Positions 34,020-45,081 of a stretch of DNA of 64,000 nt are shown piece after piece. The stretch covers positions 38,544,501 to 38,608,500 of the forward strand of contig CM076154.1 in NCBI GenBank assembly GCA_038025085.1. The letters run 5' to 3'. The DNA is from Tetragonia tetragonoides. Taxonomy: Eukaryota; Streptophyta; Magnoliopsida; Caryophyllales; Aizoaceae. The translations under genes and the position numbers were made by a program. The notes beneath the pieces were generated by a model. It made no database searches and was not told the DNA's origin. It saw only the letters and a list, made by a program, of their open reading frames with translations. How positions within the stretch are numbered: position 1 is the stretch's first letter; every line of letters begins with the position of its first letter.

Positions 34020-37000
34020 ACATCATAATCAACAGCAGAGGCAGCAGCAGTGCCGTGACCTTAATCATGGCTTTTTGGTTGGAGCAGGAGGTCGACCCAT
34101 TTGTGGGATTACCACTAGTAATGGCCAAGCCCAATACTTGAACCTGAACCCCCCTTTCTCTCTCTTGCAATCCCAATCACAATCCCAATCCTGTCTAATG
34201 TCGAGGACCACCAATTCCTTGAGGGTTCCTCAGGCCAAACCTCATGACGACGCCGAGGCCCAAGCCGAGGCCGAAGCTGAGGCTGAGACCCCCACCACAG
34301 CTACCACCGCCGAAGACCCCTTTAAGGATGGAAGTGAAAGCGAAAGCGAAGTGGAAGAGGAACAAGATGATGAATTCGGTGATGTTGAGAGGTGGGATGT
34401 TTTGGGTCTCGGTCAAGCTATGGTATTCTATTCTTTTCCTTTTCTTTCCCTATTTCTCATTACATTAGTAGTAGTAGGTGTTTCTTGCTTTAATTTCTAG
34501 GCACATTTTCATTTCTATGTAGGTTGATTTTTCTGGAGTAGTTGATGATGACTTTTTTGAGAGTTTGGGTTTAGAAAAGGGGACAAGGAAACTTGTCAAC
34601 CATGAGGAAAGAGGTAAAGTTTTGAATGCCATGGATGGTTGTACCTATAAGGCTGCCGCAGGTGGATCTCTCTCCAATAGTCTCGTTGCTCTTGCTAGGC
34701 TTGGTTGTCAGCCTGTTGGAGGCCCTGTTCTAAATGTAGCTATGACTGGCAGTGTTGGTAGTGATCCATTGGGTGGATTCTACAGGTCAGTTTTTTGTTT
34801 ACTTATTTGAAGAAAGTAACTAAGGAAAGATGATTAGTCTTTTAGATGATATAATTAATTTGACCTTGATACTCTTGGGATTCTTAGATGCCTGCTACAT
34901 CTTTCAATTTTGCATCAAATGAACTATTATTATGTTACATTGCATTTACATAATCAAACTACATATCATATTGGGATTGTATACTCTGTATCTACCCAGA
35001 GTACACCATATCTTGCAAGTTCATAACAATCCCAGGTTTATTGTTCTTGCCTGCTGCCAGTGTTTTTCCTTGAAGGCTGTTCCTTCGCTTCGTGTACTAA
35101 GTCATCTACATCCTACAGCCTATCTAGAATTAGTTACTCGTGTGCTGTTGTGTTTGTCGGTATATGTACTACCAAGATTTGTTTGGCAAACTTGTGAGCG
35201 TGTTGCAGCTTAGAGTTATTTAATCTAATCTGTTTATATTAGATTTTACCTTGTCAAACTAAAATTGCAATTCATTTTACAGGATGAAATTGCGTCGGGC
35301 GGGTGTGAATTTTCTTTCTGCACCAGTCAAGGATGGGACTACTGGAACAGTTATCGTTCTCACAACTCCTGATGCCCAGCGCACAATGCTTGCTTATCAG
35401 GTTTGTGGTCATTCAAACTTCTTCTTTCTATTAGGAGTGATCATGAGGGACTGTAGGGCAATTGCTATTTTTCATGCTACTGAGGCAGGATTGAGAGGGG
35501 TGGTATTTGTAAGATTAGTAAAAAGTCCCAAATTGTGTTTCTTGTTATTTGTCCTGTTTGAATGTTTGGTATTCAGTGTCAGTTTCCATGGGACAGTAAC
35601 AGAAACTTTCTATATGTACACTGCCCTCCTCAGAATATGCACAAATATGGACTGTATGGGAAGCTTTTAATGCCCTTGAGAGAAGTGTATACATGCCTTT
35701 TAGATGCTTATTATTAAGATAAGCAGTTTTTTTATCGGTAGAGGCATGACGGGGGGACGTGATTGGAATGTATGTCATGTAATTCTTGGATATCTTTGAG
35801 AAATGTTTCTCTTTTTCCGTTCTTTCTTTCTTTCTTTATTTTGTTGTCTTCCTTACCTCAGTGTCGAAATTTTCCTTCCAAGGGTCTTCTGTCCCATTGG
35901 TTTTGATGTTGGGAGTCAGTCAGGACATAGTTGTGATTATATATTATGAAACCAAAGGCCTGGCTTGACACCTGAAAACTTCTCTAGGCAAACATTTTTT
36001 CAAGTGTATCTCAATCTCATTTCCTTCTTGGCTCATGTGACTTGGACGTCCTTAAAAATTGAAATGTATTGGGTAATTACTTATAAATTTCTGATTTGTC
36101 AAAGACGAAAATGCTGTAGGTCACTTATGGTAAAAAAAAAAAAAAAGGATACAGTAAATTGTTTGAGCTGCTTATCTTTCTATCTTATTTTCACTCCAGG
36201 GAACATCATCTACTGTTAACTATGATCCTGGGCTGTCCAGCATAGTATCCAAGACAAATATCCTCGTTGTGGAAGGGTATCTATTTGAACTTCCAGACAC
36301 TATCAAAGCAATAACAAGAGCATGCAAGGATGCCCACAGTAGCGGGGCTCTTGTTGCAGTGACGGCATCAGATGTGTCCTGCATAGAAAGGCATTACGAT
36401 AATTTTTGGTAAATACCTTATTTTTTTCTCTTGTTTTTCTTGAAAAGAAGCATATACTAGTAGTAGATTTCCAACTCAGATGCTTCTCATATAGTACTGA
36501 AGAAGCTTGATCTTTGTGCTTTGTGATTTGAAAAGGCATTGAATCATTGATGCTTAAGTTATTAGTTTAATCTGTAGGTCACTGATAGCTTCCATGTTTG
36601 ATCCTAGAGGCTAGGAAAATCACTTTACTCCAAGTCAAATCCTCCGGAAGCATCTGTTGTTATTATTTTTAAATTTCTTTTATTTAGCTTCAACATGGAA
36701 TTGAATTTCTCCCCAGAGTTGTGTTCTTTTAACTTAACATGCTAATATCCAACTTATTTCTTGAATCTCTCTCGACTGACTGTGTCATCTCACTATTTTT
36801 TCAGGGAAATTATAGGGAATTATGCCGATCTTGTTTTTGCAAATAGTGATGAGGCTAGAGCTCTGTGTAATTTTTCACTGAAGGAAACCCCAGTTGCGGC
36901 CACAAGGTATCTGAGCCATTTTGTCCCTCTTGTATCTGTTACAGATGGGCCAAGAGGTTCATACATTGGTGTTAAAGGGGAAGCTGTTTATATTCCTCCA

Positions 37001-37222
37001 TCCCCATGTGTACCAGTTGACACCTGTGGGGCAGGAGATGCATATGCATCAGGAATTTTGTATGGTATATTACGAGGTGTATCAGATTTGAAAGACATGG
37101 GTACAATAGCAGCTAGGGTTGCAGCTGTAGTTGTTGGCCAACAGGGGACTCGACTTAGGGTTGAGGATGCTGTTGACTTGGCAGTCTCATTTGCTTTTCA
37201 TCTTGAGGATTCCGCAATTTGA
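33748..37222 (+). CDS. NARA5: Chloroplast pfkB-type carbohydrate kinase, NARA5-like
   Basis: Five exons by eye: 33748-34422, 34523-34785, 35283-35400, 36200-36408 and 36805-37222, all with GT/AG borders and matching phase, giving 560 residues. The ATG at 33748 begins a Ser/Thr-rich stretch typical of a plastid transit peptide. The kinase part starts at VERWDVLGLGQAM and includes AAAGGSLSN (sugar/phosphate-binding region) and DTCGAGDAYASG, the pfkB signature with the catalytic Asp. The order and wording of blocks match my memory of Arabidopsis NARA5 (At4g27600), a plastid protein needed for normal Rubisco accumulation; its substrate is not settled. The N-terminal region has 21 consecutive His codons at 33955-34017 and an acidic run before the kinase domain. 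No lesion is visible. Confidence 0.9.
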
Positions 37223-37640
37223 TTCATATGTATATTTCCAATTGTTCATAGTCATTTGTATTGTTGTTTGTACATTGTTGAACATAAATTCAGAAATGGA
37301 ATATCTTGCCTTTTCCCCTTTGGCATCCGTGTGATATCTGCTAGTATTTCCTTCTTTCAAACCGTTACTGGTAAGATGATGTGGGTATTTGTCTGTATTG
37401 GACGCTAAGCAGATGATGGATCTGTTCACGTTGTATATAGGAACTTTTCTGCAGAGGTTCTGAAATATATCGAGCGCTCTGAATTCGATCTTGAGTTGTT
37501 TTGGCTTTGGAGTTTTCTGAAGTAGATCCAGAAATTTCTGAAACTGCATTGGGACTACCTGGACTTCAGATTCTCATAGTATCATTGTGTAAACTATAGT
37601 ACTGTCATCACTTACAAAAGGGGAAGAGGTGTTGGGTGGG
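37223..37640. other. 3' flank of NARA5-like gene
   Basis: Presumed 3' UTR and downstream DNA. No other feature was recognised before satellite similarity begins near 37640. Confidence 0.5.
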
Positions 37641-37960
37641 GGCATAGATGTCGGGTCGGTTATTTCCTTTCAAAGTCACCACTATAAGAGTCTTAACACT
37701 GAAACCATGAATGTATTAGTAGTTTGGGCATCTATATAACATGACCTCTTTGGGGGCATCGAGGAACTCTTGGGTCGCTGTGGATCCCTGGGAGTATATG
37801 TGCTGAAAAATCTCAAACGGCCCCTTATGAGTTAAATCCAAAGGTTATAATCCACGAACTATAACTCCATAAGACTTTTGGGACCAATGTTCGAACTTTG
37901 GGATCAATGTTCTTATTTATACAGCATATTAGATTGGGGACACAAAGGAGATGTGGGAGA
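37640..37960 (-). repeat. Single diverged satellite unit
   Basis: Contains 'aacactgaaaccatgaatg', 'gggcatcgaggaactcttgggt' and 'ggttataatccac' in reverse orientation relative to the core array, matching the diverged subfamily seen around 17276-19905. Confidence 0.65.
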
Positions 37961-38430
37961 CTTTTGGGTTTTATTGGGTGCCAAACAACATTTGTTAGCC
38001 ACTTATCGGGTGAACCACTATAAATGACGTAACATAATAAATCTAGGTGATTATTGACTTATTGTACATAATTTGTATTGAATTGTAAGTGTGTATTCAA
38101 CCTTTTTTTCCTTGCAAATTAGACTACTTTTGCAGTGAAACAATTTGAGACTAGCACCACGATTCTCTTGTTTTGAGTTTTGTTTGTTTTGATTTAAACT
38201 AGTGTGTATGTCCGTGCGATATACAGGATGTTTCAACCTCTTTTTGGTTTTTTCTTTAATTTAATGTTTTTTGATTGGTTGTCTCGCTTCTAACTTTGTT
38301 GTAATAATTTTCTTTTTCTTTTTCTTTTTCTTTTTTGGTGCTAATTTTGTGATTACTAGTAAATAAAATTAAAACAACACCAAAACGGGATTTGGGAAGG
38401 CTCATTCGCAGCTTGACTCTTAATTTTGTT
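37961..38430. other. Non-satellite AT-rich insert between satellite units
   Basis: About 470 bp lacking satellite similarity. It includes a CT/T-rich run 'tttctttttctttttctttt' near 38310. No element ends or genes recognised. Confidence 0.4.
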
Positions 38431-39793
38431 TAGGGAAAATATTAAGATGTTGGGCAAAAATGATACCCGGGCCTCAGGAATGCGAAAACGAAGACATAAT
38501 CCACGTTTTTTGGGCTTCCAGGAAGTCCCGAAACGAAGGAGGATATTTTCGCACCACATCGCACGGAACACACCTTGGGGACATGAAAGGCCCTCGGGGT
38601 CGATTATTTGGTCCCTAATGGAAGGGCGTTTTACGGGATACTGGCATAAGAGTCGGAACACCAAATGCATGGGTGATATCGAAGTTCAGGGACCCAGATG
38701 CCCTCCCGAGACACCGAGGATCCTCTAGGGTCATGATTGACCTCCCGGAGATGGTTGGGAAAAATGACACCCGAACCCCGGGAAGTCGAAAATGAAGGCT
38801 ATAATCCACGTTTTTTTTTTTGGCTTCCAGAAGGCCCCCTAATGAAGGTGGATATTTTCGGACCATATCGCACGGCACACCCCTAGGGGATATGAGAGGC
38901 CCTTGGGGTTGCTTATCTAGTCCCTGATAGATTTGGAAGGGCGTTTTACGGGACACTGGTGTAAGCGCCGGAACACCAAAGGCATGGGTGATATCGAAGA
39001 TCGGGGATCCCGATGTCCCTCCCAGGACACCAAGGCTCCTCTATGATCATGATAGACTCCCTAGAAAAGTTTGGGCAAAAAATTACACTAGGGGCTTGGG
39101 AAGCCGAAAACGAAGGCTATAATCCAAGTTTTTTTTGGCTTATGGGAGGTTCCGGAACGAAGGTGGATATTTTCACACCACATCGCACAGAACACCCCTA
39201 GGGGACAGGGTGGCCCACGGGGTCGCTTATCCGATCCATGAGAGGCTCGGAAAGGCATTTTACGGGACACTAGTTTAAGAGTCTGAACACCAAAGGCATG
39301 GCGATATTAAAGGTCGGGGATCTTGGTGACCTTCACGGGCCACCGAGGGTCCTCTAGGGTCATGATTTACCTCCCGGAGAAGTTTGGGAAAAATTGACAC
39401 CCGGGCCCCGCGAAGCCGAAAACGAAGGCTATAATCCACGTTTTTTTGGCTTTCGGGAGGCCCCGGAACGAAGGTTGATATTTTTCACACACATCGCACG
39501 AAACATCCCTAGAGACATGACAGGCCCTCGGGTCGGTTATCCGGTACCTGATAGGATTGGGAGGGCGTTTTACTTGGGACAGTGGAGTAAGAGCCAAAAC
39601 ACCAAAGGCATGGGTGATTTCGACGTTCGGGGATTCGGTGTCCCCCCGGGGAACCGAGGATCCTCTAGGGCCATAATAGACCCCACAGAGAAGTTTGGGC
39701 AAAAAGGACACCCGGGACCCGTGTAGTCGAAAACAAAGGCTATAATCCACGTTTTTTCAGCTTCCGAGAAGCCCCAGAATGAAGGTGGATATT
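38431..39793 (-). repeat. Core-type satellite, reverse orientation, first part
   Basis: About four and a half units of the same family as the core array but in reverse orientation: 'gaagtttgggcaaaaa', 'aatccacgtttttt', 'gaaggtggatattttcgcac', 'tgatatcgaagttcgggg'. Spacing is about 290-320 bp. The block is cut at 39799 by the solo LTR and resumes after it. Confidence 0.88.
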
Positions 39794-39798
39794 TTTGC

Positions 39799-42233
39799 TG
39801 TAACACCCCGAATTTTCTACTAAATAAATAAATATAAATAACTAAAACTCGAGCCAAAATTTCGGTAGAGTTCCTTTTTGTAAATAGGCATCCCAAGTTA
39901 TCGACTTTACAAAACCTGCTTAAACAGAATATTAAAACAAAATCCAATCCAACCCAGCGGAAGACTCTTATAAAATCCGGGGCGCTACCGCTACACTCAC
40001 TCATACGAACGAGTGTAAGGCTCTTCAACTGAAAACTAATAATAACAATAATCTCAATATTAGTCTAGGTGGTCTATTTAATTACAACTTAATTAACTCA
40101 ATAAAAGAACCAACTACTTGTATACGTCTAATCTGAAACGTTCCTCACTGACATCTGTATATAAATAAACTTCAATCTGAAAAAATGTGAGAATTTGCAA
40201 CGTCAGCAATGCTGGTAACTCACATCTAGTACGTAAAGCTCATTCTATATTCAAATCAAGTCTAAACGTATAAACATGCTTCACACTTTAATCTACTTTA
40301 TTTGCGTCTATAAATACCATAGCTTTTGCACTAAAGATAATACCATTAATCATACTCAAAAGTATAAGTAAGTACCAATCTTCACTTCAGAATCTTTATC
40401 TGTAATCTGTAACTAGCCACATCTTGGGGGCTCTTCCATATAGGGGTCTGTAACTAGCCACATATGGGGGCTCTTCCAATATAGGGGCTGGAACTAGCCA
40501 CATCTTGGGGGCTCTTCCCATATAGGGGCTGGAACTGCTGATCATTGCCACATCTTGGGGGCACAGTTCAAAACTCAGAGACGTCTCCTGTAAGCTCATT
40601 ATAACACATCTTGAACCCATAGGTTCCACACTGCCCAAAGCCATCTTTCACTTTACGTTCTTAATAGCTTAAGTAGCTTTGACTCACATAACTTCTCATA
40701 ATGAACTAACATAAAACAAGTCACTTAGTCTTCCTTACTTCGTAACTTATTGAACATTTTATAAACTTTCTTAAACGAAGTTCACTCTTCACTTCCTTTC
40801 TTTCTTATAACAGTTTTCACATCAAGTCATTCATAGAGCTGGTAACATATCACACATTCTACTTTTATTTATCTAACTTGTACTGGCACATAGGATCATT
40901 CATATAGTTTATCTCAAAAAGAACACTGTAATAATCTCAATCTATTTTCTTTACTTTAGCTGTAACTCAGGTAGTAACTCTTTACTACCCATCTCTTTAT
41001 AAGCTGGCTTATAACTCAATTTCTATTCCTCTTTGGCTTGGCTTATACGCACTTCACAATCAACTTAATCATGTACTTATGTTCTGTTTGAACAACATAA
41101 ACATCATCATTAACATCCACAATATTCTTTAATTACTTATTTACTCACTAACTCACTAGTAGTTTAACTAGCCTATCTTTTTATACGCACAACACAAACA
41201 TAGCTAGCTGAAATTTATAATCGAAGAAATTACAGCAACACAACACTTATAAATCATCTCATAAAACATACCACCTTAACTCGTAAATGCTAGCTGCAAT
41301 TCAATGGCTAAATACCATCCCACAGATTCTCAATTTCACATTTAAACCAATTAAATCACATATACATATAATTAGGCTCAAAATGAATGTAAAATGAACC
41401 TGACGTAGTAGATGTAGTTACCTTAGGTGCGATTGGGGTCGTAATCGATTATACCCACAAGCTGAGATTCCAATTTCTACATAATCTAGCAATTGGGACT
41501 CTAAACTAGCTCAAATTATCCAATTTCTATAAAACTGAATTGAAGGAACAACTAAATTAGGGTTTGCCTGTTTAATTACCTAGCCCATCTGTAACAGGGG
41601 AAGATGGTGTTCAATTGTAGCAGAACTGGCTGAGACTGGTGTTTCCTGTCACCAGTTCGGCGTGTTTGGTGGCTGACCGTCGACTGGTCGTGAGCTGTGC
41701 AGGGGTGGCGGTGATAGTGAGTGGTTCTAGTTCTTGGTGAGGATGGTGATGGCGATTGGCAATGACGATGCGTGAGAACTGGTAATGGTAAAGACTTTAA
41801 GTGCATATAAGAAGCAGGGAACTACTCAAATAAAAGAAAGAGAAGGAAAGGAGAGCTTATAAGGGGAAAGAGTGAGTCGGTTAAATGTAGGCTTTGGTCC
41901 TTTGATGGATTTTCTTTCTAATGCTAATTGGACCGCAAAAGACGTACTCAAACTTTGTTCCCCTTTCCACCTAAATGAATTCATTTGTCTCTAATACATC
42001 TTCTAATGGGTATTGATTTGTTTACATTTGCTAGACTCTTTTAATTGGGTAATCTTTTCTACCTGTGGAAGTTGGCCTATTCTAAAAATTACACTAAGCC
42101 ATCAGCTAATAATACCACCTTTAATAAATCATGATATTAAAAGGTACTATTAGTAAACAACACAATAATATAGTAAGCATTTAAAAAGAATTTTTTTAAT
42201 TAAGAAAATGCTACGAAAATACTGGGTATTACA
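39799..42233. mobile_element. Solo LTR of an LTR retrotransposon
   Basis: Begins 'tgtaacacccc' and ends 'gggtattaca', so the termini are TG...CA with an extended 'tgtaayaccc' inverted repeat. It is flanked by the 5-bp duplication 'tttgc' (39794-39798 and 42234-42238), and removing it restores an uninterrupted satellite unit ('atatttttgcaccac'). Length is 2435 bp. There is no gag or pol coding region, primer-binding site or second LTR, so this is a solo LTR left after LTR-LTR recombination. LTRs of this length starting 'tgtaacaccc' are common among chromovirus (Ty3/gypsy) elements, but the lineage cannot be proved without internal sequence. A 300-bp relative lies at 17905-18190. Confidence 0.9.
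40411..40570. repeat. ~41-bp tandem repeats inside the solo LTR
   Basis: Three copies start near 40411, 40452 and 40492 and a partial fourth near 40545. Each has 'aactagccacatcttggggg' and 'ctcttcc(c)atataggggctg'. Confidence 0.85.
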
Positions 42234-44060
42234 TTTGCACCACGTCGCACGGAACACCCCTAGGGACATGGAAGGCCCTTGAGGATCCGATCACTGATAC
42301 GCATGAAAGGGTGTTTCAAGTGAAACTGGTGTAAGAGTCGGAACACCAAAGACATGGGTGATATAAAAGGTCGGGGATCCGGATGACACCTCCCAGGGCA
42401 TCGAGGGTCCTCTAGGGTAATGATTGATCTCTCTGAGAAGTTTGGGAAAAAATGACACAAAACCAACAACGAAGGCTATAATCCACGTTTTTTTTTTGGC
42501 TTTTGGGAGGCCTCAGAATGAAGGTGGATATGTTAGTATCACATCGCACGGAACACCCCTTGGGGACATGAGAAACCATCGGGTCGCTTATCCAGGGTCC
42601 TCTAGGTTCATGATAGTCCCCCAGGAGAAGTTTGGGCAAAAATAACACCCGGGCCCCGGGAAGCCCAAAACGAAGGTTGTAATCCATGTTTTTTTGGCTT
42701 CCAGGAGGCCCAGAACGAATGTGGATATTTTCGAACCACATCGCACTGAATACCCCTAGGGGACAAAGGAGGCCCTAGGGGTCGCTTATCCGATCCCTGA
42801 TAGGCTCGGAAGGGTGTTTTATGGGACACTAGTGTAAGAGTTGGAACTCCAAAGGCATGGGTGATATCGAAGTTCAGGGAAGAGGATGACCTTTTCGGGG
42901 CACCGAGGGTCCTTAAGGGTCACGATTGACCTCCCAGAGAAGTTTGGGAAAAAATGACTCCCGGGCCCCGAAAAGCCGAAAACGAAGGCTATAATCAACG
43001 TTTTTTTGGCTTCCGAGAGGTCCCGGAACGAAGGTGGATATTTTTGCACCACATCCCACGAAACACCCCTAGGGGACATGGGAGACCCTCGGGGTCGCTT
43101 ATCCGATCCCTGATAGGCTCGGAAGGGTGTTTTATGGGACACTAGTGTAAGAGTTGGAACTCCAAAGGCATGGGTGATATCAAAGATCGGGGAAGAGGAT
43201 GACCTTTTCGGGGCACCGAGGGTCCTTAAGGGTCATGATAGTCCCCCAGGTAAAGTTTCGGCAAACATGACACCCGGGCCCCAGGAAAGCCAAAACGAAG
43301 GCTATAATCCATGTTTTTTTGGCTTCCGGGAGGCCCCAGAACGAAGGTAGATATTTTCGGACCACATCGCACTGAATACTCCTAGGGGACATAGGAGGCC
43401 CTAGGGGTCGCTTATCCGATCCCTGATAGGTTAGGAAGGGTGTTTTACAGGACACTAGTGTAAGAGTTGGAACTCCAAAGCCATGAGTGATATCGAAGTT
43501 CGGGGAAGAGGATGACCTTTTCGGGGCACTGAGGATCCTTAAGGGTAATGATTGACCTCCCGGAGAAGTTTGGGAAAAAATGACACCCGAGCCCCGAAAA
43601 ACCGAAAACGAAGGCTATAATCAACGTTTTTTTGGCTTCCGAGAGGTCCCGAAATGAATGTGGATATTTTTGCACCACATCCCACGTAACACCCCTAGGG
43701 GACATGGGAGACCCTCGGGGTCGCTTATCCGATCCCTGATTGGGTTGAAAGGGCGTTTTACGGGAAACTTGTGTAAGAGTCAAAACACCAAAGGTATGGG
43801 TGATATCGAAGTTTGGGGATGCAAATGACCTTTCTTGTGCACCGAGGGTCCTCAAGGGTCATGATTGACCCCGCGGAGAAGTTTGGGAAAAAATAACATC
43901 CGAGCCACGTGAAGCCGAAAACGAAGGCTATAATTCACTTTTTTGAGCTTGTAGGAGGCCCGAAACGAAGGTGGATATTTTCGCACCAGATCGCATAGCC
44001 CCCTATAAAGAATACGGGAGGCCTAGGTTATCGAGTCCTTGATAGATTTGAAAGGACTTC
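42234..44060 (-). repeat. Core-type satellite, reverse orientation, second part
   Basis: Continuation of the reverse-orientation block after the solo LTR, about six units with some internal deletion (units near 42480-42660 are short). Several units share a local variant 'gggaagaggatgaccttttcggggcac', seen near 42870, 43190 and 43505, so this part was homogenised separately from the 4.6-17.3 kb array. Confidence 0.88.
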
Positions 44061-44240
44061 TTACTACACTTTTAAAAAGTATCGGTGCAATCTAGTGATG
44101 CAGTAGCTACTCTATAGGGTAACTGTGTATTTGAAATGTGCAACTCTAATATCTTGGACTTGCAAATTGCAATTAACTCAAAGTGGATGAGAGAAAGCTG
44201 CCTTATCCTGTTATCCAACCCAAATTAGGAAAAATAAATA
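43970..44240. repeat. Duplicated satellite-plus-intron segment, upstream copy
   Basis: From the satellite edge through 'tactacacttttaaaaagtatcgg' to 'caaagtggatgagagaa' (ends 44195) this matches 47355-47585 inside the CCCH gene intron, with weaker similarity up to about 44240. The two copies share the same satellite-to-unique junction, so they come from one duplication. Confidence 0.85.
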
Positions 44241-44882
44241 AATCTATGTTCAGTAGTAACAGTTCTAGTAATCTAACTGCGGAGTACCCTTGAAAAAAAA
44301 GATCTAAGTAGGGGAGTAGTTCCTTTTTTTAATCTATCATCTCCATTCTCCTCCCTCGTCCTGTCCTCCTGGCCCCCCACTCCTTTCTTCCTCTCAGTGA
44401 AGCAAGCAACCGTCGTCGAATAATGGACTCATGATCTTATTAATCATCTTACTCACTCTCATCCTTCTCTCTTTCTCTCTGTAAGTTTGTAATTTTGCAT
44501 TGTCGATCTTCAATTTCATTTCTTCTTCCTATTTGTGACCCAGTTGTTCTGAGATGACCTTTTTCAGCTCTTTTCTTCATTACTCCACTCCCAATTTTAG
44601 GGAATCGCTTTCTTTGTCCTCCTATTTTCATCCTTGTAAAGTTTGTGCTTTCTTAATCTACTTCCTTTCCTGAAACCGGCTAATGCGTCCTTTGTTCTTT
44701 TCATGTCTGTAAATCTGTAATTTCTCTTCCCTAGAACAAAATCCATTGTAAGTTTGTTTGGAGCCTCAACATTCTACTGCTGTTAATTTCTTGTGCATTT
44801 GACTGTATTGATTTCATACTTAAAAAGAGTGTTTTGTAGAAATCCCCCTTTTTCAGTGTCCTCTGTGTTCTCAAAAAAGCTT

Positions 44883-44920
<38 letters not shown>

Positions 44921-45081
44921 CTGTACCCTAGACCTCCTTATCGGGAACATAACAAAAATTAGGGCTTTCCTTGTCAAACTACTTCTTTCCTTGTCAAACT
45001 ACTTCATATCTGTTCTTATCTATTTACAATTCCTGGTTGCCTTTGAGTTTGATATACTCGGGATCATTCTTTGTTTTGTTG
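44241..45081 (+). promoter_or_regulatory. 5' region of the CCCH gene
   Basis: Pyrimidine-rich leader-like sequence (44338-44400, 44450-44480) with a possible 5'UTR intron donor 'ctgtaagttt' at 44480. It contains a pure run of 36 T at 44885-44920 and a 20-bp tandem repeat ('ctttccttgtcaaactactt' twice) at 44965-45004. The transcription start was not located. Confidence 0.4.
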
